Assembly (NCBI GenBank): GCA_003484585.1
Contig: DNBZ01000018.1
Coordinates: forward strand, 1-6,308
Reading direction: 5' to 3'
Length of the DNA stretch: 6,308 nt
DNA from: Bacteroidota bacterium
Lineage (GTDB): Bacteria; Bacteroidota; Bacteroidia; NS11-12g; UBA9320
The position numbers and the translations under genes were made by a program. This document shows, piece after piece, positions 1-5,439 of the stretch (positions are counted from its first letter, which is position 1; every line of letters starts with the position of its first letter). Below the pieces are notes generated by a model, which was given only the letters and a program-made list of their open reading frames with translations, ran no database searches and was not told the DNA's origin.

Positions 1-22
1 GAGCATCAAGCAGAGCGGCAGT

Positions 23-643
23 CTAAATCCAAAGATGCTTAGAGCAGTTGTGCTCTAGTATAGCATATCTCCCTCCATGATACTCTAGCTTATAAAGGCA
101 CAAATTATTGTGTTTAAACTCGTCCATTTGGCTCAATGGAGTACCAGTCATCAAACATAAAAAACTACGCATTGCCCTGCCGTGCATAGCTATAAGTACT
201 TGATTTTCTGATTGATTTGCCATTATTTTCTCTAAGCCTCTAGCCTGTCTGCGTTGTAGCTCATTAGGCGTTTCGCCATCTTCTACACTTCGGTCTAGCA
301 AGCCTGCTTTCCAATCATCGGTCATAGCAAGATAGATCTTGTGGCTATCCGGAGTACCCTTTAGTCCTTCGAATACACCCCAGTTGATCTCATTGAGCTC
401 TGGCAATATGCGGATAGGAATATCTCTTTGGGCAAAGGAAGCTACACTCTGTTGTGTTCTCTTGAGCTCACTCGTGTATATAGCGTCAAAACCGATATGA
501 TGGTACGCTTGATAAAACTGTTCCGCCTGTTTTCTACCTGTCTCATTGAGGTCGCTATCAATACCACTGCCTTGGATTATTCCTTGCTTATTGTACTCGG
601 TTTCACCGTGTCTAATGATATAAATGGTTTTCTTTGCGGTCAC
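23..643 (-). CDS. Histidine phosphatase family protein (phosphoglycerate mutase-like)
   Basis: This 206-residue cytosolic protein belongs to histidine phosphatase branch 1. The signature RHGE lies at residues 11-14, with R11 and the phospho-accepting H12. The second arginine is R62 in SELKRT, the likely acid is E85 in LNEINWGVFEG (residues 83-93), and the second histidine is H154 in MHGRAMR. All core catalytic positions are therefore present, and the length is normal for the family. It probably removes phosphate from a small metabolite. The substrate cannot be read from sequence: cobalamin phosphatase (CobC), phosphoglycerate mutase-like and broad phosphatases all share these motifs, and no cobalamin gene is nearby. 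The ATG at 643 places the RHGE strand at the usual distance from the N-terminus. The gene is divergent from the menI-like gene, and an exact TAnnTTTG box lies 26 nt upstream. The family call is firm and the function open. Confidence 0.93.
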   Translation of the reverse strand: MTAKKTIYIIRHGETEYNKQGIIQGSGIDSDLNETGRKQAEQFYQAYHHIGFDAIYTSELKRTQQSVASFAQRDIPIRILPELNEINWGVFEGLKGTPDSHKIYLAMTDDWKAGLLDRSVEDGETPNELQRRQARGLEKIMANQSENQVLIAMHGRAMRSFLCLMTGTPLSQMDEFKHNNLCLYKLEYHGGRYAILEHNCSKHLWI

Positions 644-669
644 TTTAAGAACATCACCTTGATAGACTA

Positions 670-677
670 CAAATCTA
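670..677 (-). promoter_or_regulatory. Putative -7 promoter box for the histidine phosphatase gene
   Basis: Read on the minus strand, the sequence is TAGATTTG, an exact match to the Bacteroidota -7 consensus TAnnTTTG. It lies 26 nt before the ATG at 643, which would give a short leader. No clear TTG (-33) element is visible at the expected distance. The box overlaps the first base of the divergent menI-like start codon (677-679). The motif is seen directly; promoter function is inferred. Confidence 0.45.
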
Positions 678-1081
678 TGAACATATCTGAATTAAATGAG
701 TTTGGTAAAAATACTTTAGCCGAACACCTGCACATGGAGGTAACCGAAGTAAATGAAAATCAAGTAACTATGCGAATGCCTGTAAATAGTACAGTGCATC
801 AGCCTATGGGATTACTTCACGGTGGTGCAGTAGCAGCTCTGGCAGAGAATGTAGCTAGCCTAGCTGGTAATATAGTGGCCAACGCTAGTGGGAAAGCGTG
901 TGTGGGCTTATCGCTCAATACTAATCACCTCAAGAGCGTAAAAAAGGGATATGTATACGCTACCGCAAAGCCTATACATCTGGGCAGAAGCACCCAAGTA
1001 TGGGAGGTAGATACCAAAACAGAGGATGGTACTCTTATAAACGTATGCCGAATGACACTGGCAGTAATAGATAGAAAATAA
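677..1081 (+). CDS. menI: Hotdog-fold acyl-CoA thioesterase, probable 1,4-dihydroxy-2-naphthoyl-CoA thioesterase
   Basis: This 134-residue single-domain hotdog thioesterase probably hydrolyses DHNA-CoA to DHNA in menaquinone synthesis. The active-site block HQPMGLLHGGAVAALAE (residues 41-57) supplies Q42, H48 and the nucleophile/base E57, matching Q48, H54 and E63 of E. coli YdiI/EntH with a constant offset of six. A second conserved block spans VGLSLNTNH (76-84) and KPIHLGRSTQVWEV (98-111). Having Glu rather than Asp at the catalytic position favours YdiI/MenI over PaaI. I chose the ATG at 677. An in-frame ATG at 428 would add 83 residues with no family counterpart, encoded antisense to the phosphatase gene. 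The stop overlaps the menF start by one base, which suggests cotranscription and coupling and supports the menaquinone role. Only a 7/8 -7-like box (TTTCTTTG, 629-636) is visible upstream. The main alternative is a general acyl-CoA thioesterase. Confidence 0.85.
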   Translation: MNISELNEFGKNTLAEHLHMEVTEVNENQVTMRMPVNSTVHQPMGLLHGGAVAALAENVASLAGNIVANASGKACVGLSLNTNHLKSVKKGYVYATAKPIHLGRSTQVWEVDTKTEDGTLINVCRMTLAVIDRK

Positions 1082-2052
1082 TGGACGTAGATAAAATAGG
1101 GGCACTGGTTTACCTACCCGGCGAAAAGAAAATAGAAACATACGGAGCAGATTGCATGGAATCTTTTGATGAGATAGATGCCTACTGGATGCAAAGAGAG
1201 GGGCTACTCTTTTATCCGTTTGATAGAAGCAAGCAAGCATTTTTCTTTGGCAAAGAACCCGTAGAAACAGAGATAAAAGAATACGATCTGTCGCCTAATG
1301 AAAGCCTTACACAAACTGAATACGAAACAAGCGTGTATATGGCCTGTGCAGAAATGCAAGAAGGCAACTTAGAAAAAGTAGTACTAGCTCGTAACGAGAC
1401 ACTTACCGGTTCGTACGATGCTAAAAATGCCTTCCAAAATGCAGTAAAAAAATACCCGGATTCGTATGGATACTATATCAACATAGGGCCAGAGGAATGG
1501 GTAGGAGCATCACCAGAATTACTCATCCATTTCGAAGATGGAATCATATATACTGTAGCATTAGCTGGCACTAAATCTCTAGCAGATGATTTTACCGAGA
1601 AGGAGCGAGAAGAGCAAGAAATGGTGGCCGATTTTATAGAGGAGAAACTCCGCACTGTAGGTCTAGCCGACTATACCAAAGCAGAGGTAGAAGAAGCCAA
1701 ATTTGGCGAGATAAAACATCTCAAAACTGCCTACACTGTACGAGCAGATAAAATACAAGCCCTAGAACTTTTAAAACACCTACAGCCTACTAGTGCAGTG
1801 TGCGGATTACCTAGAGATAAGAGCTTTGCATTCATACAGGAATTTGAGACGATGAATAGAAGTTTCTACTCCGGTATCACAGGTGTGCTACGTAAGGAGA
1901 GTGCTACTTTTTTTGTAAATCTAAGGTGTATGCGTTTTTACCAAGATAAGGTAGAATTTTTTGCCGGAGCAGGTATCACCAAAGACTCTGACCCTGCCTC
2001 TGAGTGGGAAGAAACCGAGAAAAAAATTAAAACAATAAAGGAATTGTTGTAA
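1081..2052 (+). CDS. menF: Isochorismate synthase (menaquinone pathway)
   Basis: This 323-residue chorismate-binding enzyme converts chorismate to isochorismate, the entry step of menaquinone synthesis. Conserved elements in order are: LEKVVLARN (97-105), where K99 corresponds to the general base of E. coli MenF; VGASPELL (141-148) with the acid E146; LAGT (161-164); EQEMVADFI (178-186) with a Mg ligand glutamate; GEIKHLKT (209-216); HLQPTSAVCGLPRD (233-246); RSFYSGITG (260-268); and FAGAGI (294-299) followed by SDPASEW (303-309), with the second Mg ligand E308. The lysine base marks an isochorismate rather than an anthranilate or ADC synthase. It is roughly 100 residues shorter than E. coli MenF, lacking most of the N-terminal part, but an in-frame TAG at 1072-1074 rules out an upstream start. 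It overlaps menI by one base and shows no Shine-Dalgarno sequence, so translation is probably coupled. A siderophore-type EntC role is possible, but nothing nearby supports it. Confidence 0.92.
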   Translation: MDVDKIGALVYLPGEKKIETYGADCMESFDEIDAYWMQREGLLFYPFDRSKQAFFFGKEPVETEIKEYDLSPNESLTQTEYETSVYMACAEMQEGNLEKVVLARNETLTGSYDAKNAFQNAVKKYPDSYGYYINIGPEEWVGASPELLIHFEDGIIYTVALAGTKSLADDFTEKEREEQEMVADFIEEKLRTVGLADYTKAEVEEAKFGEIKHLKTAYTVRADKIQALELLKHLQPTSAVCGLPRDKSFAFIQEFETMNRSFYSGITGVLRKESATFFVNLRCMRFYQDKVEFFAGAGITKDSDPASEWEETEKKIKTIKELL

Positions 2053-2112
2053 GAAATAGAGGAGTCTTCGAGTCCCTTTTAAGAGACCCTAAAGGAGTCA
2101 GGCAAGACGATT

Positions 2113-2688
2113 TTATCTCTCATCATCACCCACCTCCAACGCACCTGCTAGCATATTCTCATAGTCTGCATTGGGTACTTCTGTAGCCCCAAACTGTTTT
2201 AAATGATCATTGATATACTGCGTATCAAGCAGCTTAAATCCATTATCCTTGAGAAACTGAACCAGGAATATAAGTGCTATTTTACTTGCGTCATTCTCCC
2301 GATGAAACATACTCTCGCCAAAATACGCCTTGCCTATAATCACTCCATACAGACCACCCACCAGCTTACCTTCTCGCCACGCCTCAAAACTAAAACCATA
2401 GCCCATCTCGTGCAGCTTGCAGTAAGACTGCACTATATCTTCGCTTATCCAAGTATCTTCTCGCTCTGCACAAGCACGCATAGTCCCTTCAAAATCGCCA
2501 TTTATGCGTAGTTCGAAATGTTGCTTATTGTACAGTCGTCTTAGATTCTTAGAAATATGAAACGTATCTAAAGGTATAATACCCCGCATCTCTGGCTTAA
2601 ACCAAAAAATCTCATTATCGTCTTCTGGTATGGCCATAGGGAAATACCCCTGTGAATAGGCATATAGAAGTTCGGCTGGGTCTAGCAT
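2113..2688 (-). CDS. aat: Leucyl/phenylalanyl-tRNA-protein transferase, short form
   Basis: This cytosolic enzyme adds Leu or Phe from aminoacyl-tRNA to proteins with N-terminal Lys or Arg, creating N-degrons recognised by ClpS-ClpAP. Family blocks in order are: AYSQGYFPMA (10-19), WFKPEMRGIIPLDTFHIS (29-46), DTWIS (78-82), WREGKLVGGLYGV (104-116), GESMFHRENDASK (124-136), LLDTQYINDHLKQFGA (153-168) and EVP (170-172). E125, D155 and Q157 match E. coli E156, D186 and Q188. The 191-residue protein lacks about 31 N-terminal residues relative to E. coli Aat. An in-frame TAG six codons upstream, with no start codon between, means the short form is real. It resembles the short Aat type known from alphaproteobacteria. 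An AAAGGAG lies about 25 nt before the ATG, too far to act as an ordinary ribosome site. Its 3' end converges on menF across 60 bp. Confidence 0.95.
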   Translation of the reverse strand: MLDPAELLYAYSQGYFPMAIPEDDNEIFWFKPEMRGIIPLDTFHISKNLRRLYNKQHFELRINGDFEGTMRACAEREDTWISEDIVQSYCKLHEMGYGFSFEAWREGKLVGGLYGVIIGKAYFGESMFHRENDASKIALIFLVQFLKDNGFKLLDTQYINDHLKQFGATEVPNADYENMLAGALEVGDDER

Positions 2689-2837
2689 ATGTTTAGCCCA
2701 ATTCTATTAGTTTCTCCTTTGAGTAGCCGACCAGCCACGTAACCATGCACTTCGTAGCACGATATTTCATCTCCATAAGTTAGGGTGGACCTCTTCATCA
2801 AAACAAACCCTATTTTTATTTTATTACTCTTCATAAC

Positions 2838-2865
2838 GTAAATCCCATGAAAGATTTGGGTTTAC
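2838..2865. repeat. Inverted repeat overlapping the FAH-family gene promoter
   Basis: GTAAA-t-CCCA (2838-2847) is the reverse complement of TGGGTTTAC (2857-2865), apart from one bulged T. This gives nine pairs around a 9-nt centre. The right arm shares three bases with the putative -7 box at 2863-2870, a position that would suit a repressor operator. It could also be a chance hairpin in AT-rich DNA. The structure is seen directly; the role is inferred. Confidence 0.35.
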
Positions 2866-2870
2866 TTTTG
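2863..2870 (+). promoter_or_regulatory. Putative -7 promoter box for the FAH-family gene
   Basis: TACTTTTG matches the Bacteroidota -7 consensus TAnnTTTG exactly and ends 19 nt before the ATG at 2890. The short leader is A/T-only for most of its length and has no Shine-Dalgarno sequence, as is usual in this phylum. No convincing TTG -33 element is seen. Confidence 0.5.
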
Positions 2871-2889
2871 CAAAAGAAATTTTTTTTGA

Positions 2890-3498
2890 ATGAAAATCAT
2901 CTGTATTGGAAGAAATTATGCTGCACACGCAGCAGAACTAGGAAATGAAATACAAAAGGATCCGGTCATCTTTATGAAGCCAGACTCAGCTATTTTTAGA
3001 CAGCGTGACGCCTTTTATATCCCAGACTGGACTACTGACGTACACTACGAGCTGGAAGTGGTGATACGAATTAATAGACTAGGTAAAAATATAGAACCCA
3101 AATTTGCATCTAAGTACTATTCCGATTTTACCGTGGGTATAGATTTTACGGCTAGAGATGTACAAGCAGAACTAAAAAATAAAGGACTGCCTTGGGAAAA
3201 GGCAAAGGGGTTCGATCAAAGTGCTGTGTTAGGTGAATTTTTGTCTACTTCAGATTATGACTTGACTAATCTAAATTTTCAATTGAAGAAAAACGGAGAA
3301 CTAGTACAAGACGGGAATACCTCACTTATGCTGCACCCAATAGCACAAATAATAGAACATACATCCAAATACTTTACGCTAAAGATAGGCGACATTATTT
3401 TCACAGGAACACCCGAGGGAGTTGGTCCAGTATCAGGTGGGGATGTTTTAGAAGGCTACATAGAAGGTAAAAAAGTGCTTCACGTAAAAGTAAAGTAA
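2890..3498 (+). CDS. Fumarylacetoacetate hydrolase family protein (FAHD1-like)
   Basis: This 202-residue metal-dependent enzyme of the FAH superfamily cleaves or decarboxylates 2-oxo acids. Its layout fits the small single-domain FAHD1/YcgM type (acylpyruvate hydrolase or oxaloacetate decarboxylase). IGRNYAAHAAELG (6-18) carries H13 and E16, matching the FAHD1 His-Glu dyad. HYELE (52-56) gives metal ligands E54 and E56, and GIDFTARD (83-90) gives the third ligand D85. K106 in WEKAKGFD is the likely catalytic lysine. FTGTPEGVGP (171-180) is the usual C-terminal substrate loop. The protein is complete and has no signal peptide. It stands alone between its own promoter and a terminator, so context gives no substrate. 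The aromatic-degradation gene paaZ lies 2 kb downstream, but three unrelated features intervene, so a shared pathway is not supported. The family call is firm and the reaction uncertain. Confidence 0.93.
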   Translation: MKIICIGRNYAAHAAELGNEIQKDPVIFMKPDSAIFRQRDAFYIPDWTTDVHYELEVVIRINRLGKNIEPKFASKYYSDFTVGIDFTARDVQAELKNKGLPWEKAKGFDQSAVLGEFLSTSDYDLTNLNFQLKKNGELVQDGNTSLMLHPIAQIIEHTSKYFTLKIGDIIFTGTPEGVGPVSGGDVLEGYIEGKKVLHVKVK

Positions 3499-3524
3499 CA
3501 CGACTTAGAAGTACAAAAAATAAC

Positions 3525-3560
3525 AAAAAAAGAAGGCCAGCAAATGCTGGCCTTCTTAAT
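3525..3560. terminator. Bidirectional intrinsic terminator between convergent genes
   Basis: AGAAGGCCAGC (3531-3541) and GCTGGCCTTCT (3546-3556) form a perfect 11-bp GC-rich stem with an AAAT loop. Seven A residues (3525-3531) lead into it, so on the minus strand the hairpin is followed by a run of seven T. That makes it a strong terminator for the PEBP gene. On the plus strand only TTAATAT follows, a weaker tract for the FAH-family gene. It starts about 30 nt past the FAH stop and about 20 nt past the PEBP stop. Confidence 0.9.
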
Positions 3561-3577
3561 ATCGTTGTGTTTAATAA

Positions 3578-4156
3578 TTAACGAGAGAATGTTCCACTAA
3601 ACATTTTTTCGTCTAGCTTATGTACGTTTATAGAATCCAAGAACACTTGCTTTGGAGACTTTCCGTTGATCCCGTCTAGAGTTGCTACATCAAGTGCATA
3701 CAGTGTAAACTCATATGTGTGTTCACTCTTCGCTGGCGGACAAGGTCCTACATAATATGTGTAACTAAAAGAATTTTCTAAAACCAATGCTCCTATGGTT
3801 TGCATATCTAATGAAGTTTGATTCTCTGCTAGAGAGGTAACAGATGCAGGCACATTACAAACTAACCAATGATTCCAATTATAACCTAGCGTAGGTTCCG
3901 TGTCTGGATCGTCTACAATAATCGCCCAACTTTCGGTGCCTACAGGTGCTCCTGACCATGATAATGCTGGGCTCCAATTTATGCCCTCACAAGTATGTTT
4001 ATCTGGGATGGTATCTCCATCTGCAAAAGCGGAACTACTAAATGCTAGTACAGGATCTGCAGCTACTTTATTGGTACTAGGAGTAGCATCTTCGCCACAA
4101 GAAACAATAGCTACTATAAGTAGCAGCATCGGAAGGAATAAAAATTTATTTTTCAT
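3578..4156 (-). CDS. YbhB/YbcL family PEBP (Raf kinase inhibitor-like) lipoprotein
   Basis: This 192-residue exported lipoprotein carries a phosphatidylethanolamine-binding-protein domain. A signal peptide with charged start (MKNK), hydrophobic core (5-18) and lipobox IVSC puts the lipidated cysteine at residue 20. The next residues G-E-D are acidic, as in Bacteroidota lipoprotein export signals, so surface exposure is possible. PEBP motifs are VDDPDTEP (81-88), NHWLVCNVP (95-103), YVGPCPP (135-141) and HTYEFTLYALD (146-156). The ligand-pocket residues (DPD, NHW, GPCPP) are intact, though the usual glycine just before the HxY element is replaced by a serine-glutamate pair. The biochemical role of bacterial YbhB-type PEBPs is not settled. 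The gene appears monocistronic and is closed by a strong hairpin terminator. The ATG at 4156 gives a textbook signal peptide. Confidence 0.93.
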   Translation of the reverse strand: MKNKFLFLPMLLLIVAIVSCGEDATPSTNKVAADPVLAFSSSAFADGDTIPDKHTCEGINWSPALSWSGAPVGTESWAIIVDDPDTEPTLGYNWNHWLVCNVPASVTSLAENQTSLDMQTIGALVLENSFSYTYYVGPCPPAKSEHTYEFTLYALDVATLDGINGKSPKQVFLDSINVHKLDEKMFSGTFSR

Positions 4157-4333
4157 TATTTTACTAGTTGATTAAGTTATAGTTTCAAATTGACCTGTTT
4201 ATATTCATCTAGTTTCTTAGCTGAATCATATTGAACATTCTTTCTGAACGGGCAATTTACATATTTTTAATTATTTCAATAAAATATTTTCTCTGATATG
4301 CCACAAGTTTTAAGTTAAGACCATATAATTAAA
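4157..4333. other. AT-rich spacer between two minus-strand genes
   Basis: This 177-bp stretch separates the HAD phosphatase stop from the PEBP lipoprotein start. I see no open frame of note. A 7/8 match to the -7 consensus (TCAATTTG on the minus strand, 4187-4194) lies 30 nt before the lipoprotein ATG and is the best promoter candidate, without a -33 partner. No strong GC stem is visible after the HAD gene, only the AT palindrome AAAATATTTT near 4281-4290. Confidence 0.3.
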
Positions 4334-5146
4334 TCATTCTTTAAAATGTTTTGCAATTGAGAGTGCCACACCATGTTCTTTATTACTGGCCGTTACATCA
4401 TTTGCTATAGCTAATACTTCTTCTTTTGCATTGCCTACGGCTATACCCATGCCTACTGCTTCTAGCATTTCCATATCATTATAATTATCCCCGAAAGCTA
4501 TAATATGTTGCCAGCTTAGCTCTTGGTATCTATGCTCTAGCAATGTGGCTATCGCCGATTTTTTAGAAATCCTTTTACTAGCTATTTCTAAGTAAGTATC
4601 TTTAGATTTATACACGTGCAAGTCATCATTTAGTTGCGATATAAGCTGATCGTATAACACGGCTATCTGCTCTGCAGGCCCCATACACATAACCTTGTGA
4701 GCTCCTTTATTTAAATTGCCATACTCACCCAAAGTAGCCTCTATACTTCGTACTATTGGTACTACTTTGGTATTGTTTGCCTCTCTATTAGCCCAGTAAT
4801 CCATACCCGGCACAAACCATTCATCCTTGTTATAGATGCTCACATGTATCTCAGTACCTAGACTTAATTCAGCTATCTTTTTTACTTCTAAAAAACCTAC
4901 TTCTGTACTGCTTAGCACAGTATCTCCAGCTAATACAAGACCTCCATTGTACGCGATTAGCGGGCTGTGTAGTATATTCACTTCGGCCTGTAAATGACGC
5001 ATAGCATCTGGCATACGAGAAGAGGCTAAAATGATATCACAGTTCTCTTTTATTCGTTTAAACTGGGTGATAGTCTCCGGAGCGAGTTCCCTATTTGCAT
5101 CGAGCAGCGTACCGTCTATATCAGTACACAGAAGTTTATAAGACAT
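4334..5146 (-). CDS. Cof-type HAD-superfamily hydrolase (sugar-phosphatase-like)
   Basis: This 270-residue cytosolic phosphatase belongs to the HAD superfamily with a type IIB (Cof) cap. Motif I is DIDGTLL (9-15), with nucleophile D9 and acid D11. Motif II is ILASSR (39-44), S42 or S43 taking the place of the usual Thr of ATGR. YNGG (66-69) marks the Cof subfamily. The cap runs from about 80 to 185. Motif III is K195 within RISKKSA, where the usual glycine after the lysine is replaced by K196. Motif IV is GDNYNDMEML (219-228), with Mg ligands D220 and D224. Relatives dephosphorylate sugar phosphates, FMN or PLP with overlapping specificity, so no substrate is assigned. The length is typical and all catalytic carboxylates are present. 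Nothing links it functionally to the neighbouring lipoprotein or paaZ. Confidence 0.93.
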   Translation of the reverse strand: MSYKLLCTDIDGTLLDANRELAPETITQFKRIKENCDIILASSRMPDAMRHLQAEVNILHSPLIAYNGGLVLAGDTVLSSTEVGFLEVKKIAELSLGTEIHVSIYNKDEWFVPGMDYWANREANNTKVVPIVRSIEATLGEYGNLNKGAHKVMCMGPAEQIAVLYDQLISQLNDDLHVYKSKDTYLEIASKRISKKSAIATLLEHRYQELSWQHIIAFGDNYNDMEMLEAVGMGIAVGNAKEEVLAIANDVTASNKEHGVALSIAKHFKE

Positions 5147-5165
5147 AGTGCAAGGATAGGAAAGT

Positions 5166-5183
5166 TTAAGATTAAGATTAAGG
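5166..5183. repeat. Hexamer tandem repeat TTAAGA x3
   Basis: TTAAGA, TTAAGA and TTAAGG follow one another directly, 20-37 nt upstream of the HAD gene start. Being upstream of a gene, copy-number change could shift promoter spacing, but three short copies may be chance in AT-rich DNA. Confidence 0.4.
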
Positions 5184-5265
5184 CAAAGAATAAGAAAATA
5201 ATAAGTGGTTAGATCTGAGCGAAGTACAACTTACCCTATCACTGAAAATTATAGGAATATATTTA

Positions 5266-5275
5266 GGCTAAAGCC
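5266..5275. repeat. Short GGC-TAAA-GCC hairpin related to the adjacent repeat
   Basis: GGC and GCC flank TAAA, a 3-bp GC stem. The internal 8-mer GCTAAAGC (5267-5274) recurs exactly in the second unit of the nearby tandem repeat (5325-5332), so this may be a decayed third member of the same repeat family. Confidence 0.3.
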
Positions 5276-5290
5276 GTCTCTCACATAAAA

Positions 5291-5342
5291 ATAGCGGAGC
5301 TGACGCACCACCCAATATCGCGGAGCTAAAGCACCGCCAAAT
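5291..5342. repeat. 26-bp imperfect tandem repeat, two units
   Basis: Unit 1 (5291-5316) and unit 2 (5317-5342) match at 21 of 26 positions. The shared core is GCGGAGCT (5294-5301 and 5320-5327), followed by GCACC (5305-5309 and 5331-5335) and a CC-rich tail ending AAT. The units are visibly richer in G+C than the flanks. This could be an intergenic interspersed (REP-like) element or a regulator-binding array upstream of paaZ; the sequence alone does not decide. Confidence 0.7.
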
Positions 5343-5431
5343 TGACTACTGAAAAAGAGATTCAACCCCACCAAATTAGAATGTCAAACATTAGCTCAAT
5401 CGTGATTTAAAAAAACAGCCCCGTAAAGTCT

Positions 5432-5439
5432 TACATTTG
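5432..5439 (+). promoter_or_regulatory. Putative -7 promoter box for paaZ
   Basis: TACATTTG is an exact TAnnTTTG match ending 20 nt before the paaZ ATG, the same spacing as at the FAH-family gene. A small dyad GTAA-agtc-TTAC (5423-5434) overlaps its left edge. No clear TTG -33 element is seen. Confidence 0.5.

Noticed and set aside
428..676. 83-codon N-terminal extension of the menI-like thioesterase
   Set aside because: The extension is antisense to the phosphatase gene and has no hotdog-family counterpart. The ATG at 677 gives a protein collinear with YdiI/EntH.
908..1240. 110-codon minus-strand open frame
   Set aside because: It lies antisense across the menI-menF junction, where both plus-strand genes have clear family motifs. 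Its translation shows no recognisable domain.
1473..1655. 60-codon minus-strand open frame inside menF
   Set aside because: It is a serine-rich shadow frame opposite conserved catalytic segments of menF.
2053..2112. Possible terminator between menF and aat
   Set aside because: CCTTT and AAAGG could pair across an 11-nt loop, and GAGTC occurs three times (2062-2066, 2070-2074, 2095-2099). No stable GC stem followed by a T run is visible, so I did not annotate a terminator.
2203..2511. 102-codon plus-strand open frame inside aat
   Set aside because: It is antisense to the most conserved part of Aat and has no domain or promoter of its own.
2714..2720. Shine-Dalgarno-like AAAGGAG (minus strand) for aat
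   Set aside because: It lies about 25 nt before the only usable ATG, and no in-frame start codon sits at a normal distance from it.
3900..4175. 91-codon plus-strand open frame opposite the PEBP lipoprotein gene
   Set aside because: It is antisense to the lipoprotein's signal peptide and first PEBP motif, and low in information.
5381..5410. Nine-codon plus-strand frame that could be a leader peptide for paaZ
   Set aside because: It lies upstream of the putative -7 box, so it would not be on the paaZ transcript. It has no ribosome site and no regulatory codon run.
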